From an uncultured Acidobacteriia bacterium (GTDB lineage Bacteria; Acidobacteriota; Terriglobia; Bryobacterales; Bryobacteraceae), in contig CAIYVZ010000001.1 of NCBI GenBank assembly GCA_903929755.1, positions 16,534 to 80,533 on the forward strand: 64,000 nucleotides of DNA, read 5' to 3'. Shown here piece after piece: positions 7,637-15,105 of the stretch (positions within the stretch are counted from its first letter, which is position 1; every line of letters begins with the position of its first letter). The notes below the pieces were generated by a model. The model was not told the DNA's origin, did no database searches, and saw only the letters and a program-made list of their open reading frames with translations. A program made the translations under genes and the position numbers.

Positions 7637-9637
7637 CTATTTATTCTGGAGGGCAGCGGCGAGATTGATGCGGGCGGCAGGGAGGTTGGGATCGAGCTGG
7701 ACGGCTGTTTGGAATTCGCGGAGGGCGGCGGCGGGGTCTCCGAGTTGCTTGAGGACGGTACCGAGGTTGTTGTGGGTGTTGGCGAGATTGGGGTTCAGTT
7801 TGAGGGCGGTTTCGAGATGCGCTTTGGCTTCGCGGGGGAGGGTGTGGGCAGCGAGGGCGGCTCCGTAGGCCGAGTGGATTTCGGCAGAGTTGGGATCGAG
7901 GTGGAGGGCGGTTTCGAACTCAAATTTGGCGGGGTTGAATGGGGGATTGCGGGCGAGGAGTGAGGCGAGGTTGAGGTGGATGGCGGCGAGTTCGGGACGG
8001 AGCCGGAGAGCTTCTCGAAAGGCAGCTTCGGCGTCTTTGACGTTACCGGTTCGGAGGAGCGCGGTACCGAGGTTGTTGTGGAGATCGGCGGAGTCCGGGA
8101 TGGCGCGGATACCGGCGCGGAGGGGGGCGATGGCGTTCTGGGGCTGGATTGTGGCGATCTGGAGGTAGATTTGGGGCTCGGTGGGGTTCAGGTCGAGAGC
8201 TTTGGCGAGGGCCTGGAGGCGCTGGGCGGGGTTGGCGAGGACGAGCGACAGGCCATAGTAAGCACGCCAGTTCTGGGGGGCTCGCGTGCTGGCTTCGCGG
8301 TATTGGGCGGCGGCTTTTTCGGGTTGGTTGGTTCGGCGAAGGGCGTCGGCCAGGTCTAAGTACGGGTCGGGTTCCTGGGGGGTATAGCGTTTGATAGCGG
8401 CTTCGAGAGCGGGGATTCCGGCTGTCAGGTTGGCCTGGTTACGGACCTGGGCGGCGGCGAGGTAGAGATCGAACTGGGGAGTGTTTGCAGAGTAATAGGG
8501 GACGACTTCCCCTCTGTAGGGCGGGAGGTTGTTGGCGTTGCGTTCGGTGGCGGGGGCAGCGGATTTGGCGGGGCGACGCTGGATGAAGTGGTCGCGGACA
8601 GTGACGTGGATGGCGTCGGTGGGGCGACGTTCGGCCATGTGGCAGGCGATACAGTCGGTGGCAGTGGTGGGGTGGTTTTGGCTGGTTAGTTTGCCTGCGT
8701 GACAGGTGTTGCAGGCCTTGGCGTAGGTGGCGGGGGCACGATCTCCACCATGAGGATCGTGGCAGGTGGTGCAGGTGAGGGCTTCGGGATTCGCCCGGTA
8801 GCAGGCGGATTTGAAGAGACGGTAGGGGGCGGAGGAGAACTCGAACTTGTCGTCATAGCCCGTGTTGGGTTTGTGGTCGAAGTAGAGGGCGTAGTCGGTG
8901 AGAGGTTCGCCGGGGCGGTACGAGAAGATGTCGCGGTTGTAGCGGAGGATCTGGCCGGGGAGCGGGAGGTTGGTGGTTTCGAGGTGGCACTGGAGGCAGA
9001 CCTCAATACGGCGAGGTGGCGCGAGGCGGGCGGGGTTGACGATGGAGGCTCGGGTGGGGTTGGCGGCGTGGTCGCTGCCGGGCCCGTGGCAACGCTGGCA
9101 ATCGATGCCTACGGCTGACTGGGAGATGGCGTTGTGGCAGAAGAGGCACTGGGGGTTCACTTTGCGGGTGAAACCGGCGTGTTGGGCGGTTTCGAAGCCG
9201 GGAGACATGGCCCAGATCCCGCCGTTTTCGGCATACCCTTTTCCCGAGTAAAACGAGACGGGGAGTTCGATGAGGTTGCCAAGGGTGTCGCGTCCGAAGT
9301 AACTGCGGGATTGCTCGCCGGAGCCGAAGCGAAATTCGAGCTTCTTTTCGAGGATATTGACGGGTTGGCCGTTGGGGCCGAGCTGGTGTCGGCGGAGGGT
9401 GGTTCCGTTGGCGGTGAAGATGTCGCCAGAGGGTTGGTGGGTGAATTTGAATTTAACGGGGGAGGTTACGGGGGCGTAGGTATTGGCCATCCCGGTTCTG
9501 GCCCATTTGGCGGCAATTTCGGTATGACAGGGGGTACAGATTTGGGAATCGACGTAGGTTTGGGCGGATGCGGCGAGGGCGAACGGGAAGAGGAGTGCCG
9601 CGAGTCGGCTTCGCCGCTGGTAAGCTCGAAAGAGCAC
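7637..9637 (-). CDS. Multihaem cytochrome c with TPR domain
   Basis: 666 residues from a GTG at 9637, chosen because the next residues form a signal peptide (RLAALLFPFALAASAQ). Longer readings run into the divergent ABC-F gene. The N-terminal half has seven CxxCH haem sites (CTPCH at 34-38, then CLFCH, CQRCH, CLQCH, CTTCH, CNTCH, CIACH), so it should be a periplasmic heptahaem c-type cytochrome. The C-terminal half is a TPR superhelix (recurring A-L-L/N-N-L-G patterns, e.g. LHNNLGTALLRTGNVKDAEA). Similar fusions are frequent in Acidobacteria and Planctomycetes; redox partner and substrate are unknown. Its start is only 30 bp from the ABC-F start. Confidence 0.87.
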   Translation of the reverse strand: MLFRAYQRRSRLAALLFPFALAASAQTYVDSQICTPCHTEIAAKWARTGMANTYAPVTSPVKFKFTHQPSGDIFTANGTTLRRHQLGPNGQPVNILEKKLEFRFGSGEQSRSYFGRDTLGNLIELPVSFYSGKGYAENGGIWAMSPGFETAQHAGFTRKVNPQCLFCHNAISQSAVGIDCQRCHGPGSDHAANPTRASIVNPARLAPPRRIEVCLQCHLETTNLPLPGQILRYNRDIFSYRPGEPLTDYALYFDHKPNTGYDDKFEFSSAPYRLFKSACYRANPEALTCTTCHDPHGGDRAPATYAKACNTCHAGKLTSQNHPTTATDCIACHMAERRPTDAIHVTVRDHFIQRRPAKSAAPATERNANNLPPYRGEVVPYYSANTPQFDLYLAAAQVRNQANLTAGIPALEAAIKRYTPQEPDPYLDLADALRRTNQPEKAAAQYREASTRAPQNWRAYYGLSLVLANPAQRLQALAKALDLNPTEPQIYLQIATIQPQNAIAPLRAGIRAIPDSADLHNNLGTALLRTGNVKDAEAAFREALRLRPELAAIHLNLASLLARNPPFNPAKFEFETALHLDPNSAEIHSAYGAALAAHTLPREAKAHLETALKLNPNLANTHNNLGTVLKQLGDPAAALREFQTAVQLDPNLPAARINLAAALQNK

Positions 9638-9667
9638 TCGTTTCAGTTCCCTTCCCCTAAATTTCTC

Positions 9668-11302
9668 ATGATCTCTTTTTCTAACGTAAACAAGCAGTAT
9701 GGCAAGCAGTTGATTTTTGTGGAGGCGTCGTGGCAGTTGAACGCCGGGGAGAAGTGTGGCCTGGTGGGGCCGAACGGTGCCGGCAAGACGACGCTGTTCC
9801 GCATGATTATGAACGAAGAGAGCCCGGATGAAGGCGATGTGACGGTGCCGAAGCGGACATCGATCGGGTATTTCCGGCAGGACGTGGAAGAGATGGCGGG
9901 GCGTCCGGTATTGGATGAGGCCATCGCGGGGAGTGGGCGCGCGGGCGAACTGCACCACGAACTGGATGACCTGCAACGGGCGATGGAAGACCCGGCTCGC
10001 ATGGATGAGATGGACAAGATCCTGGAGCGGTTCGGGGAGGTACAGGAAGAGTACGAGCATCTGGGCGGGTACACGCTGGAGGCGCAGGCGCGGGAAGTGC
10101 TGGCGGGCCTGGGGTTCTCAGAATCACAGGTTGATGGCGACGTGGGCGCGTTATCGGGCGGGTGGAAGATGCGTGTGGCGCTGGCGCGGGTACTGCTGGG
10201 ACGGCCGGACGTGCTGCTGATGGACGAACCGACAAACCACCTGGATATCGAGTCGATTATCTGGCTGGAGCAGTTTCTGAAGACGTATCCTGGGACGCTG
10301 CTGATGACGTCGCACGACCGTGAGTTCATGAACGGGATTGTGAACAAGATTGCCGAGATTGACGGCGGCGAAATTATCGGGTACTCGGGGAATTACGACT
10401 TCTACGAGCGCGAGCGGACGATTCGGGAGACGAATCAGACGGCGGCTTTTTCGCGGCAGCAAGCGATGCTGGCGAAGGAGCAGCGGTTCATTGAGCGCTT
10501 CAAGACTCATGCGGCCAAGGCGGCGCAGGTGCAGAGCCGGATGAAGGCCCTGGACAAGATTGAAAAGCTGGAGCTGCCGAAGAAGCGCACGATTGTGAAG
10601 TTTGAGTTCCGGGCGCCGCCCCGATCGGGCGACCAGGTGGTGGTGCTGGAGGGTTTGAGCAAGAAGTACGGCCAGAGGGTGATTTACAAGGACTTCAGCA
10701 TGATTGTGCGGCGCGGGGAGCGCTGGGCGGTGATGGGGCGGAACGGCGCGGGTAAGACGACGCTGCTCCGGATGATGGCTGGCGCGCTGACGCCGGATAC
10801 GGGCGAGGTGCGGCTGGGCGCGAGCTTGAAGATGGGGTACTTTGCGCAACAGTCACTGGATGTGCTGAATCCGGACTTGACGGTGGAAGAGCAACTGATG
10901 CAGGACTTCCCGCATGAAGGTGTGGGGTCGATGCGGTCATTGGCCGGGGCGTTCCAGTTTTCGGGCGATGACGTGGACAAGAAGATCCGGTCGTTGTCGG
11001 GTGGCGAGAAGAGCCGGCTGGCGATGGCGCGGATGCTGTTTGATCCGCCGAATTTCCTGGTGCTGGACGAACCAACGAACCACCTGGATATGGCGACGAA
11101 GGAAATGCTGATCGAAAAACTGAAGGACTTCGAGGGCACGATGGTGTTTGTTTCACACGATCGGACGTTCCTGCGAGGGCTGGCTTCACGGGTGCTGGAA
11201 CTGGGTGGGGATAGTGGCTCGGCAGCTCCGTTACTGTATCCGGGACCGTATACGGAATACGTGGCGAGTTTGGGGCATGAAGCACCTGGTCTGCATGTTT
11301 AG
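9668..11302 (+). CDS. ABC-F family ATPase (EttA/Uup/YheS-like)
   Basis: 544 residues, two ABC cassettes and no membrane segments. Cassette 1 has Walker A GPNGAGKTT (34-42), signature LSGGWKMRVALARVL and Walker B LLMDEPTNHLD. Cassette 2 has GRNGAGKTTLL, LSGGEKSRLAMARML and VLDEPTNHLD. The interdomain linker (about 240-315, rich in Lys/Gln/Arg) is the ribosome-contacting P-site motif region of ABC-F translation factors. The ATG at 9668 begins the first beta strand; no Shine-Dalgarno is visible, so it may be leaderless. It could be a housekeeping translation factor or a resistance-type ABC-F; sequence alone does not decide. Confidence 0.92.
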   Translation: MISFSNVNKQYGKQLIFVEASWQLNAGEKCGLVGPNGAGKTTLFRMIMNEESPDEGDVTVPKRTSIGYFRQDVEEMAGRPVLDEAIAGSGRAGELHHELDDLQRAMEDPARMDEMDKILERFGEVQEEYEHLGGYTLEAQAREVLAGLGFSESQVDGDVGALSGGWKMRVALARVLLGRPDVLLMDEPTNHLDIESIIWLEQFLKTYPGTLLMTSHDREFMNGIVNKIAEIDGGEIIGYSGNYDFYERERTIRETNQTAAFSRQQAMLAKEQRFIERFKTHAAKAAQVQSRMKALDKIEKLELPKKRTIVKFEFRAPPRSGDQVVVLEGLSKKYGQRVIYKDFSMIVRRGERWAVMGRNGAGKTTLLRMMAGALTPDTGEVRLGASLKMGYFAQQSLDVLNPDLTVEEQLMQDFPHEGVGSMRSLAGAFQFSGDDVDKKIRSLSGGEKSRLAMARMLFDPPNFLVLDEPTNHLDMATKEMLIEKLKDFEGTMVFVSHDRTFLRGLASRVLELGGDSGSAAPLLYPGPYTEYVASLGHEAPGLHV

Positions 11303-11322
11303 TGGCTGCTAGACTACGTGGG

Positions 11323-12243
11323 ATGGCCGCTCAGGCACGGGTGATTGTATTTTGCGGTAAGGGTGGCGTCGGGAAGTCGACGCTGAGTGTTGCGCTGGGG
11401 TTAAAGCTGGCGCGCGCGGGACGGCGAGTGCTGGTGGTGAGTTCGCATCCTTTGGACGAACTGGCGGTTACGCTTTCGCTGGAGAGTCTTTCGGAACGCT
11501 TTGCAGAAGCTGCGGAGAGATTGTTTGTTGTTTACATTGATCCGGTTGAGCAGATCAAGGATCTTGTGGAGACGCACTTCCCGCTGCCGATGATGGCCCG
11601 GGCTGTGTTGAGCAGTTCTATTTTCCAAAATTTGATTGCGGTTGCGCCTGGGCTGAAAGAGTTTTTCTTTTTGGTTCGGATGCAGCAACTGGCAGAGCGC
11701 CGGGCTCCGGAGCGCGCCAATATTCCGGAGTATGACGACCTGATTTGGGATGCTCCGGCAACAGGCCATTTTCTGAGTACCCTGCGTGCGGCGAAGGGCT
11801 TTGAGACGTATCTTTCGGGACCGCTGGCGAATGCGGGAGCGGAGATGCACCGGTTCTTTTCAGCGGCGGGCAGCCTGCGGATCGCGGCGGTAACGCAACC
11901 GGAAGAGATGGCGATCACCGAGACTCACGAGTTGTGTGAGGGGTTGTGGCGCGACTTCGGAATTCGGCCGGCGACGGTGATTCTGAATGCGGTTTCGCCT
12001 GTGTGTCTGGCGGAGCCTGCGGACCTGGCGACGCTGGATTTGGCGAATTCCGGGGAAGCGATGCAGTTTGCCATTGAGCGGGGTATGGCGGAGCGCGAAC
12101 TGTGCGACAGGCTGGCCGAGGATCTGCCAATACCGCAGCTTTTTGTACCCAGGCTGGCACATGGCGACGGGCCGCCTGAGGAGTGCGATCTGGATTTACT
12201 GGACGATTTGGGACAATACCTCGACCTGGAGCAACTGGCATGA
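11323..12243 (+). CDS. ArsA/Get3-type ATPase, subunit 1
   Basis: 306 residues from ATG 11323; a GTG at 11302 would add seven residues. Deviant Walker A GKGGVGKS at 12-19 keeps the signature lysine of the ArsA/MinD/Get3 class. An EYDDLIWDAPATGHFLSTL segment supplies the switch-region Asp and the D-x-P-x-T-G-H signature typical of ArsA (DTAPTGHTLR in relatives). Members are dimeric cytoplasmic ATPases; ArsA drives arsenite efflux and Get3 sorts tail-anchored proteins. No arsenite permease or ArsR is nearby, so an arsenic role is not supported. Its stop overlaps the start of the second ATPase (ATGA), suggesting a heteromer. Confidence 0.85.
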   Translation: MAAQARVIVFCGKGGVGKSTLSVALGLKLARAGRRVLVVSSHPLDELAVTLSLESLSERFAEAAERLFVVYIDPVEQIKDLVETHFPLPMMARAVLSSSIFQNLIAVAPGLKEFFFLVRMQQLAERRAPERANIPEYDDLIWDAPATGHFLSTLRAAKGFETYLSGPLANAGAEMHRFFSAAGSLRIAAVTQPEEMAITETHELCEGLWRDFGIRPATVILNAVSPVCLAEPADLATLDLANSGEAMQFAIERGMAERELCDRLAEDLPIPQLFVPRLAHGDGPPEECDLDLLDDLGQYLDLEQLA

Positions 12244-13256
12244 AGATCATCGTCTGCCTGGGCACAGGTGGGGTAGGGAAAACTTCAGTATCGGCGGCAA
12301 CGGCGTTGTCACTGGCTCGGGCCGGACAACCGGCTTTGGTGTTGACGACGGATCCTTCATTGCGATTGAAAACGGCGCTTGGCCTGCGGGACGGGATGAC
12401 GGAGCAGCGGGTTCCGGGCGTGGAAGGCGAGTTGTGGGCGGCGCTGCTGGATGTTCATACGACGCTGGACGATGCGGTGCGGATGAACGCGAAGCGGGGG
12501 ACAGAACAGAAGATCCTGACCCACCCGATCTATAAGACGATTGCGAGTTCGTTATCGGGCATGAATGAGCTGATGGCGCTGGAGCGAATTAGTCAGCTGA
12601 TGGCGCGCGGGTACAAAACGATTGTGGTGGATACAGCGCCGTCGCGGCATGTTATGGAAGTGCTGGACAAGCCGCTGATGTTTGCGGATCTTTCGTCCTC
12701 GAATAAGGTGAAGCTGGTAAGCCGCACTTACAGGTTCGTGGAAGCGATGGGCCTAATGGCGGTGGGGCGGAATGCGCTGGAGATTTATGCGCGAGCCGAG
12801 GAGATCCTCGGCGGCAGCCTGGTGAAGCAGATTCTGGATTTCTATTCTTTGTTTTATCCGGTGGCGGAAGCTTATGCGGAGCGGGCGAAGGAGACTGGCG
12901 CGTTGCTGCGGGATCGTTCGGTGACGGAGTTCCGGGTGGTGACAACTCCGCAGAAGGCTATGCGGGATACGGAGTTTTTCCTGGCGGAGTTGGAGAAGCG
13001 GAAGTTCCCGGTGAATATGGTTTGTATTAACCGGTGCTGGCTGCGGCCGTTGGGGGAGAAGCCTACGAGTGGCCTGGCCGGGGAAGTTGCGGCCTGGTAT
13101 GAGAACGTTTCCGATTCGCATCGGGCTGCGATTGAGGCGGTGAAGGCTGAGTATTCAGATTCGGTGGGTCGGATTTGTGTGCTGGATGAACTGCCGAAAG
13201 ATGTGGATGGGGCGGGGGCTTTGCGGGCTTTGGAGAGCCAGTTGCTGGCGGGGTAA
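12240..13256 (+). CDS. ArsA/Get3-type ATPase, subunit 2
   Basis: 338 residues, start overlapping the preceding stop. Walker A reads GTGGVGKT (8-15), so the catalytic P-loop lysine is present but the signature lysine of the deviant Walker motif is Thr. The IVVDTAPSRHVMEVLDKP segment (about 125-145) is the ArsA-type DTAPT/SGH motif with Arg in place of Gly. Later parts are helical and hydrophilic. Together with the upstream gene it forms a paired, non-identical ArsA module, an arrangement known in several Gram-negative phyla with unknown cargo. The asymmetry of the two P-loops suggests an obligate heterodimer; that is inference. Confidence 0.84.
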   Translation: MKIIVCLGTGGVGKTSVSAATALSLARAGQPALVLTTDPSLRLKTALGLRDGMTEQRVPGVEGELWAALLDVHTTLDDAVRMNAKRGTEQKILTHPIYKTIASSLSGMNELMALERISQLMARGYKTIVVDTAPSRHVMEVLDKPLMFADLSSSNKVKLVSRTYRFVEAMGLMAVGRNALEIYARAEEILGGSLVKQILDFYSLFYPVAEAYAERAKETGALLRDRSVTEFRVVTTPQKAMRDTEFFLAELEKRKFPVNMVCINRCWLRPLGEKPTSGLAGEVAAWYENVSDSHRAAIEAVKAEYSDSVGRICVLDELPKDVDGAGALRALESQLLAG

Positions 13257-13274
13257 GATTGGTACTCTTTGGCT

Positions 13275-13427
13275 ATGAAACTCACTATTGAGCTGGACCG
13301 AGAAGTTGATGGCCGCTGGATCGCTGAGGTTCCGGAATTGAACGTTCTGCTTTATGGGGAGTCCAGGCAGGACGCCGTGCTTCGCGCTGAGGCGGCGACA
13401 CAGAGCTGCAGGTTAGCAAACCTATAG
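13275..13427 (+). pseudogene. Truncated HicB-like antitoxin domain
   Basis: A 50-codon ORF beginning MKLTIELDREVDGRWIAEVP then ELNVLLYGESRQDAVLRAEA, which matches the N-terminal beta-hairpin fold of HicB-family antitoxins (usually 70-140 residues). The frame then runs into unrelated residues and a TAG. No HicA toxin is adjacent. It may be a remnant or a minimal HicB-like domain. Confidence 0.6.
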
Positions 13428-13698
13428 CGCGAGGCGATGACGAATCAGAATCAGAGATTTGCTTCCGGATTCCAGTTGGCGGACCAGTCGATTTCGGCCA
13501 GATCTTCAGGATTCCCATTGAGCAGCCCCGGGCGGTGTTTCATGCGGTCAAGGCGCGACGCTGCCGGAGCGTCCCCGACGGTGGGAGCGATCCGCCCTGA
13601 CTCTGAGGATTTCGGGGGCTCCGGGATAGTGTCGGCGGGGCCGTGTTGTGTCAGACGCATGTCCACGATTCAAGTATCAAACGTACGTCTGGATAAGA
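13428..13698. other. Intergenic stretch with no confident gene
   Basis: Between the HicB-like fragment and the DUF1501 stop. A 71-codon minus ORF (13451-13666) contains KHRPGLLNGNPEDLAEIDWS and has ordinary composition, but I do not recognise it. A plus-strand reading in a shifted frame is also open. Neither has a convincing start signal. Confidence 0.3.
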
Positions 13699-15102
13699 TC
13701 ACGACAGAATCTTTGTGATGGGCCCGCCGCCTTCTTCTACTAAGTGGAAGGGGCGGCCGTTGAGGACGAAGTCCATCTTCTTGTAGTTCAGGCCGAGTTG
13801 GTTGAGGACGGTGGACTGGAGGTCGGAGATGTAGTGGGGGCTTTCTACCGCCTTGTAGCCGACTTCGTCGGTGGCGCCTTCGACGATGCCGCCCTTGACG
13901 CCTCCTCCGGCTAACCAGGAGCTGAAGCCGAGGCCGTTGTGGTCTCTTCCCTTGGTGTTCTGGGACCAGGGGGTTCGGCCGAATTCACTGGTGAAGACGA
14001 CGAGCGTGCTGTCGAGCATGCCGCGTTGCTTCAGATCCTTAATGAGGCCGGCGATGGGCTTGTCGATGGCTCGGCAGAGGGGGCCGTGGGTTCGCATGTC
14101 GTCGTGAGCGTCCCAGGAGCCGTTGCCGCCTCCTGCGTGGCAGATCTGGATGAAGCGGACGTTGTTTTCTACCAGCCGGCGGGCGAGGAGGAGCTGGCGG
14201 CCGAAGTCGTCGGTTTCCTTTTCTCCGATGCCGTACATTTCTTTGACGTGGTCGGGTTCTTTATCGAAGCTGACGATGGCGGGCGCTTTCAACATCATGT
14301 TGGCGGCGAGTTCGTAGGCTTTCACTCGCGCAGCGATGTCGGATTCAAGGGCATAGTCGTCGCGGAACTGGCGATTGAGTTCGCTCAACAGCTGCATCTG
14401 ACGATCACGCTCGGCGCGGCTGGCAGATGAGGGCGGAAGGAGGTCGGGGATGGGGACGTCGCCACTCTGGAAGGGCGTGGCTGCGTAGCTGGCTCCGAGG
14501 TAGCCTCCGGTTAACTGCACGGGCGAGGAGGGGCGACCGATGTTGACGAAGGCCGGGAGGTCCTTATTGGCGGTGCCGAGGGCGTAGTTGATCCAGCTGC
14601 CCAGGGAAGGGTGTTCGAACTGGCGCAGTGGCTTGCCGGTGGCGTGTTCCAGAACTGCCGGGAAATGGTTGGTCTGGTGGCAGTACATGGAGCGGACGAC
14701 GGCGATATCGTCGATAACTCCACCAATGTTTGGGAACCAGTCGGAGACGGGGATGCCGGACTGGCCATATTGCTTGAAGGTCCGCAGGCAGGGGATGACG
14801 GGGCGCTTCATCTCGGCCAGGTTATCGCCAAAGCCGACGGCATCCATGAGTTTGCCGGCGAATTTATTATCTTTCGGATCGAAGGTGTCGATGTGGCTGA
14901 CGCCTCCGCACATGAAGAGATAGATGACGGATTTGGCTTTGGGTTCGCCGGGGAGACGGGCTGCAGAGAGTTTGCCTCCGGCATCGTTTTCGGCGGCGAA
15001 GAGGGAGGAGATCGCGGTGCCGAGGAAGCCTCCGGCGGTTTGGTAGAGGAAGCGGCGGCGGCCGACTTTGCCACAAGGGTAGAGTTTCTTCAGGTCGGTC
15101 AT
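13699..15102 (-). CDS. DUF1501 domain protein, Tat-exported
   Basis: 467 residues. The N-terminus GRRRFLYQTAGGFLGTAISS is a twin-arginine signal. The body is a classic DUF1501 (sulfatase/alkaline-phosphatase-like fold): KSVIYLFMCGGVSHIDTFDP, a SMYCHQTNHFPAVLE segment, ICHAGGGNGSWDAHDDM and the VVFTSEFGRTPWSQN metal-site region, with GRDHNGLGFSSWLAGGGVKG near the end. It starts 3 nt after the stop of the DUF1549/DUF1553 gene, the usual operon pairing in Planctomycetes, Verrucomicrobia and Acidobacteria. Function of the pair is unproven; roles in exported polymer metabolism are often suggested. Confidence 0.93.
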   Translation of the reverse strand: MTDLKKLYPCGKVGRRRFLYQTAGGFLGTAISSLFAAENDAGGKLSAARLPGEPKAKSVIYLFMCGGVSHIDTFDPKDNKFAGKLMDAVGFGDNLAEMKRPVIPCLRTFKQYGQSGIPVSDWFPNIGGVIDDIAVVRSMYCHQTNHFPAVLEHATGKPLRQFEHPSLGSWINYALGTANKDLPAFVNIGRPSSPVQLTGGYLGASYAATPFQSGDVPIPDLLPPSSASRAERDRQMQLLSELNRQFRDDYALESDIAARVKAYELAANMMLKAPAIVSFDKEPDHVKEMYGIGEKETDDFGRQLLLARRLVENNVRFIQICHAGGGNGSWDAHDDMRTHGPLCRAIDKPIAGLIKDLKQRGMLDSTLVVFTSEFGRTPWSQNTKGRDHNGLGFSSWLAGGGVKGGIVEGATDEVGYKAVESPHYISDLQSTVLNQLGLNYKKMDFVLNGRPFHLVEEGGGPITKILS

Positions 15103-15105
15103 TGT

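Noticed and set aside
9134..9667. Upstream extension of the ABC-F reading frame
   Set aside because: It overlaps the divergent cytochrome gene's coding sequence and lacks any domain; the first ABC strand begins at 9668.
9638..10060. N-terminal extension of the cytochrome gene to 10060
   Set aside because: It would lie antisense inside the ABC-F gene; a signal peptide begins directly after GTG 9637.
11302..11322. GTG start of the first ArsA gene at 11302
   Set aside because: Possible, but ATG 11323 lies closer to the conserved start of the family and adds no unexplained residues; kept as an alternative only.
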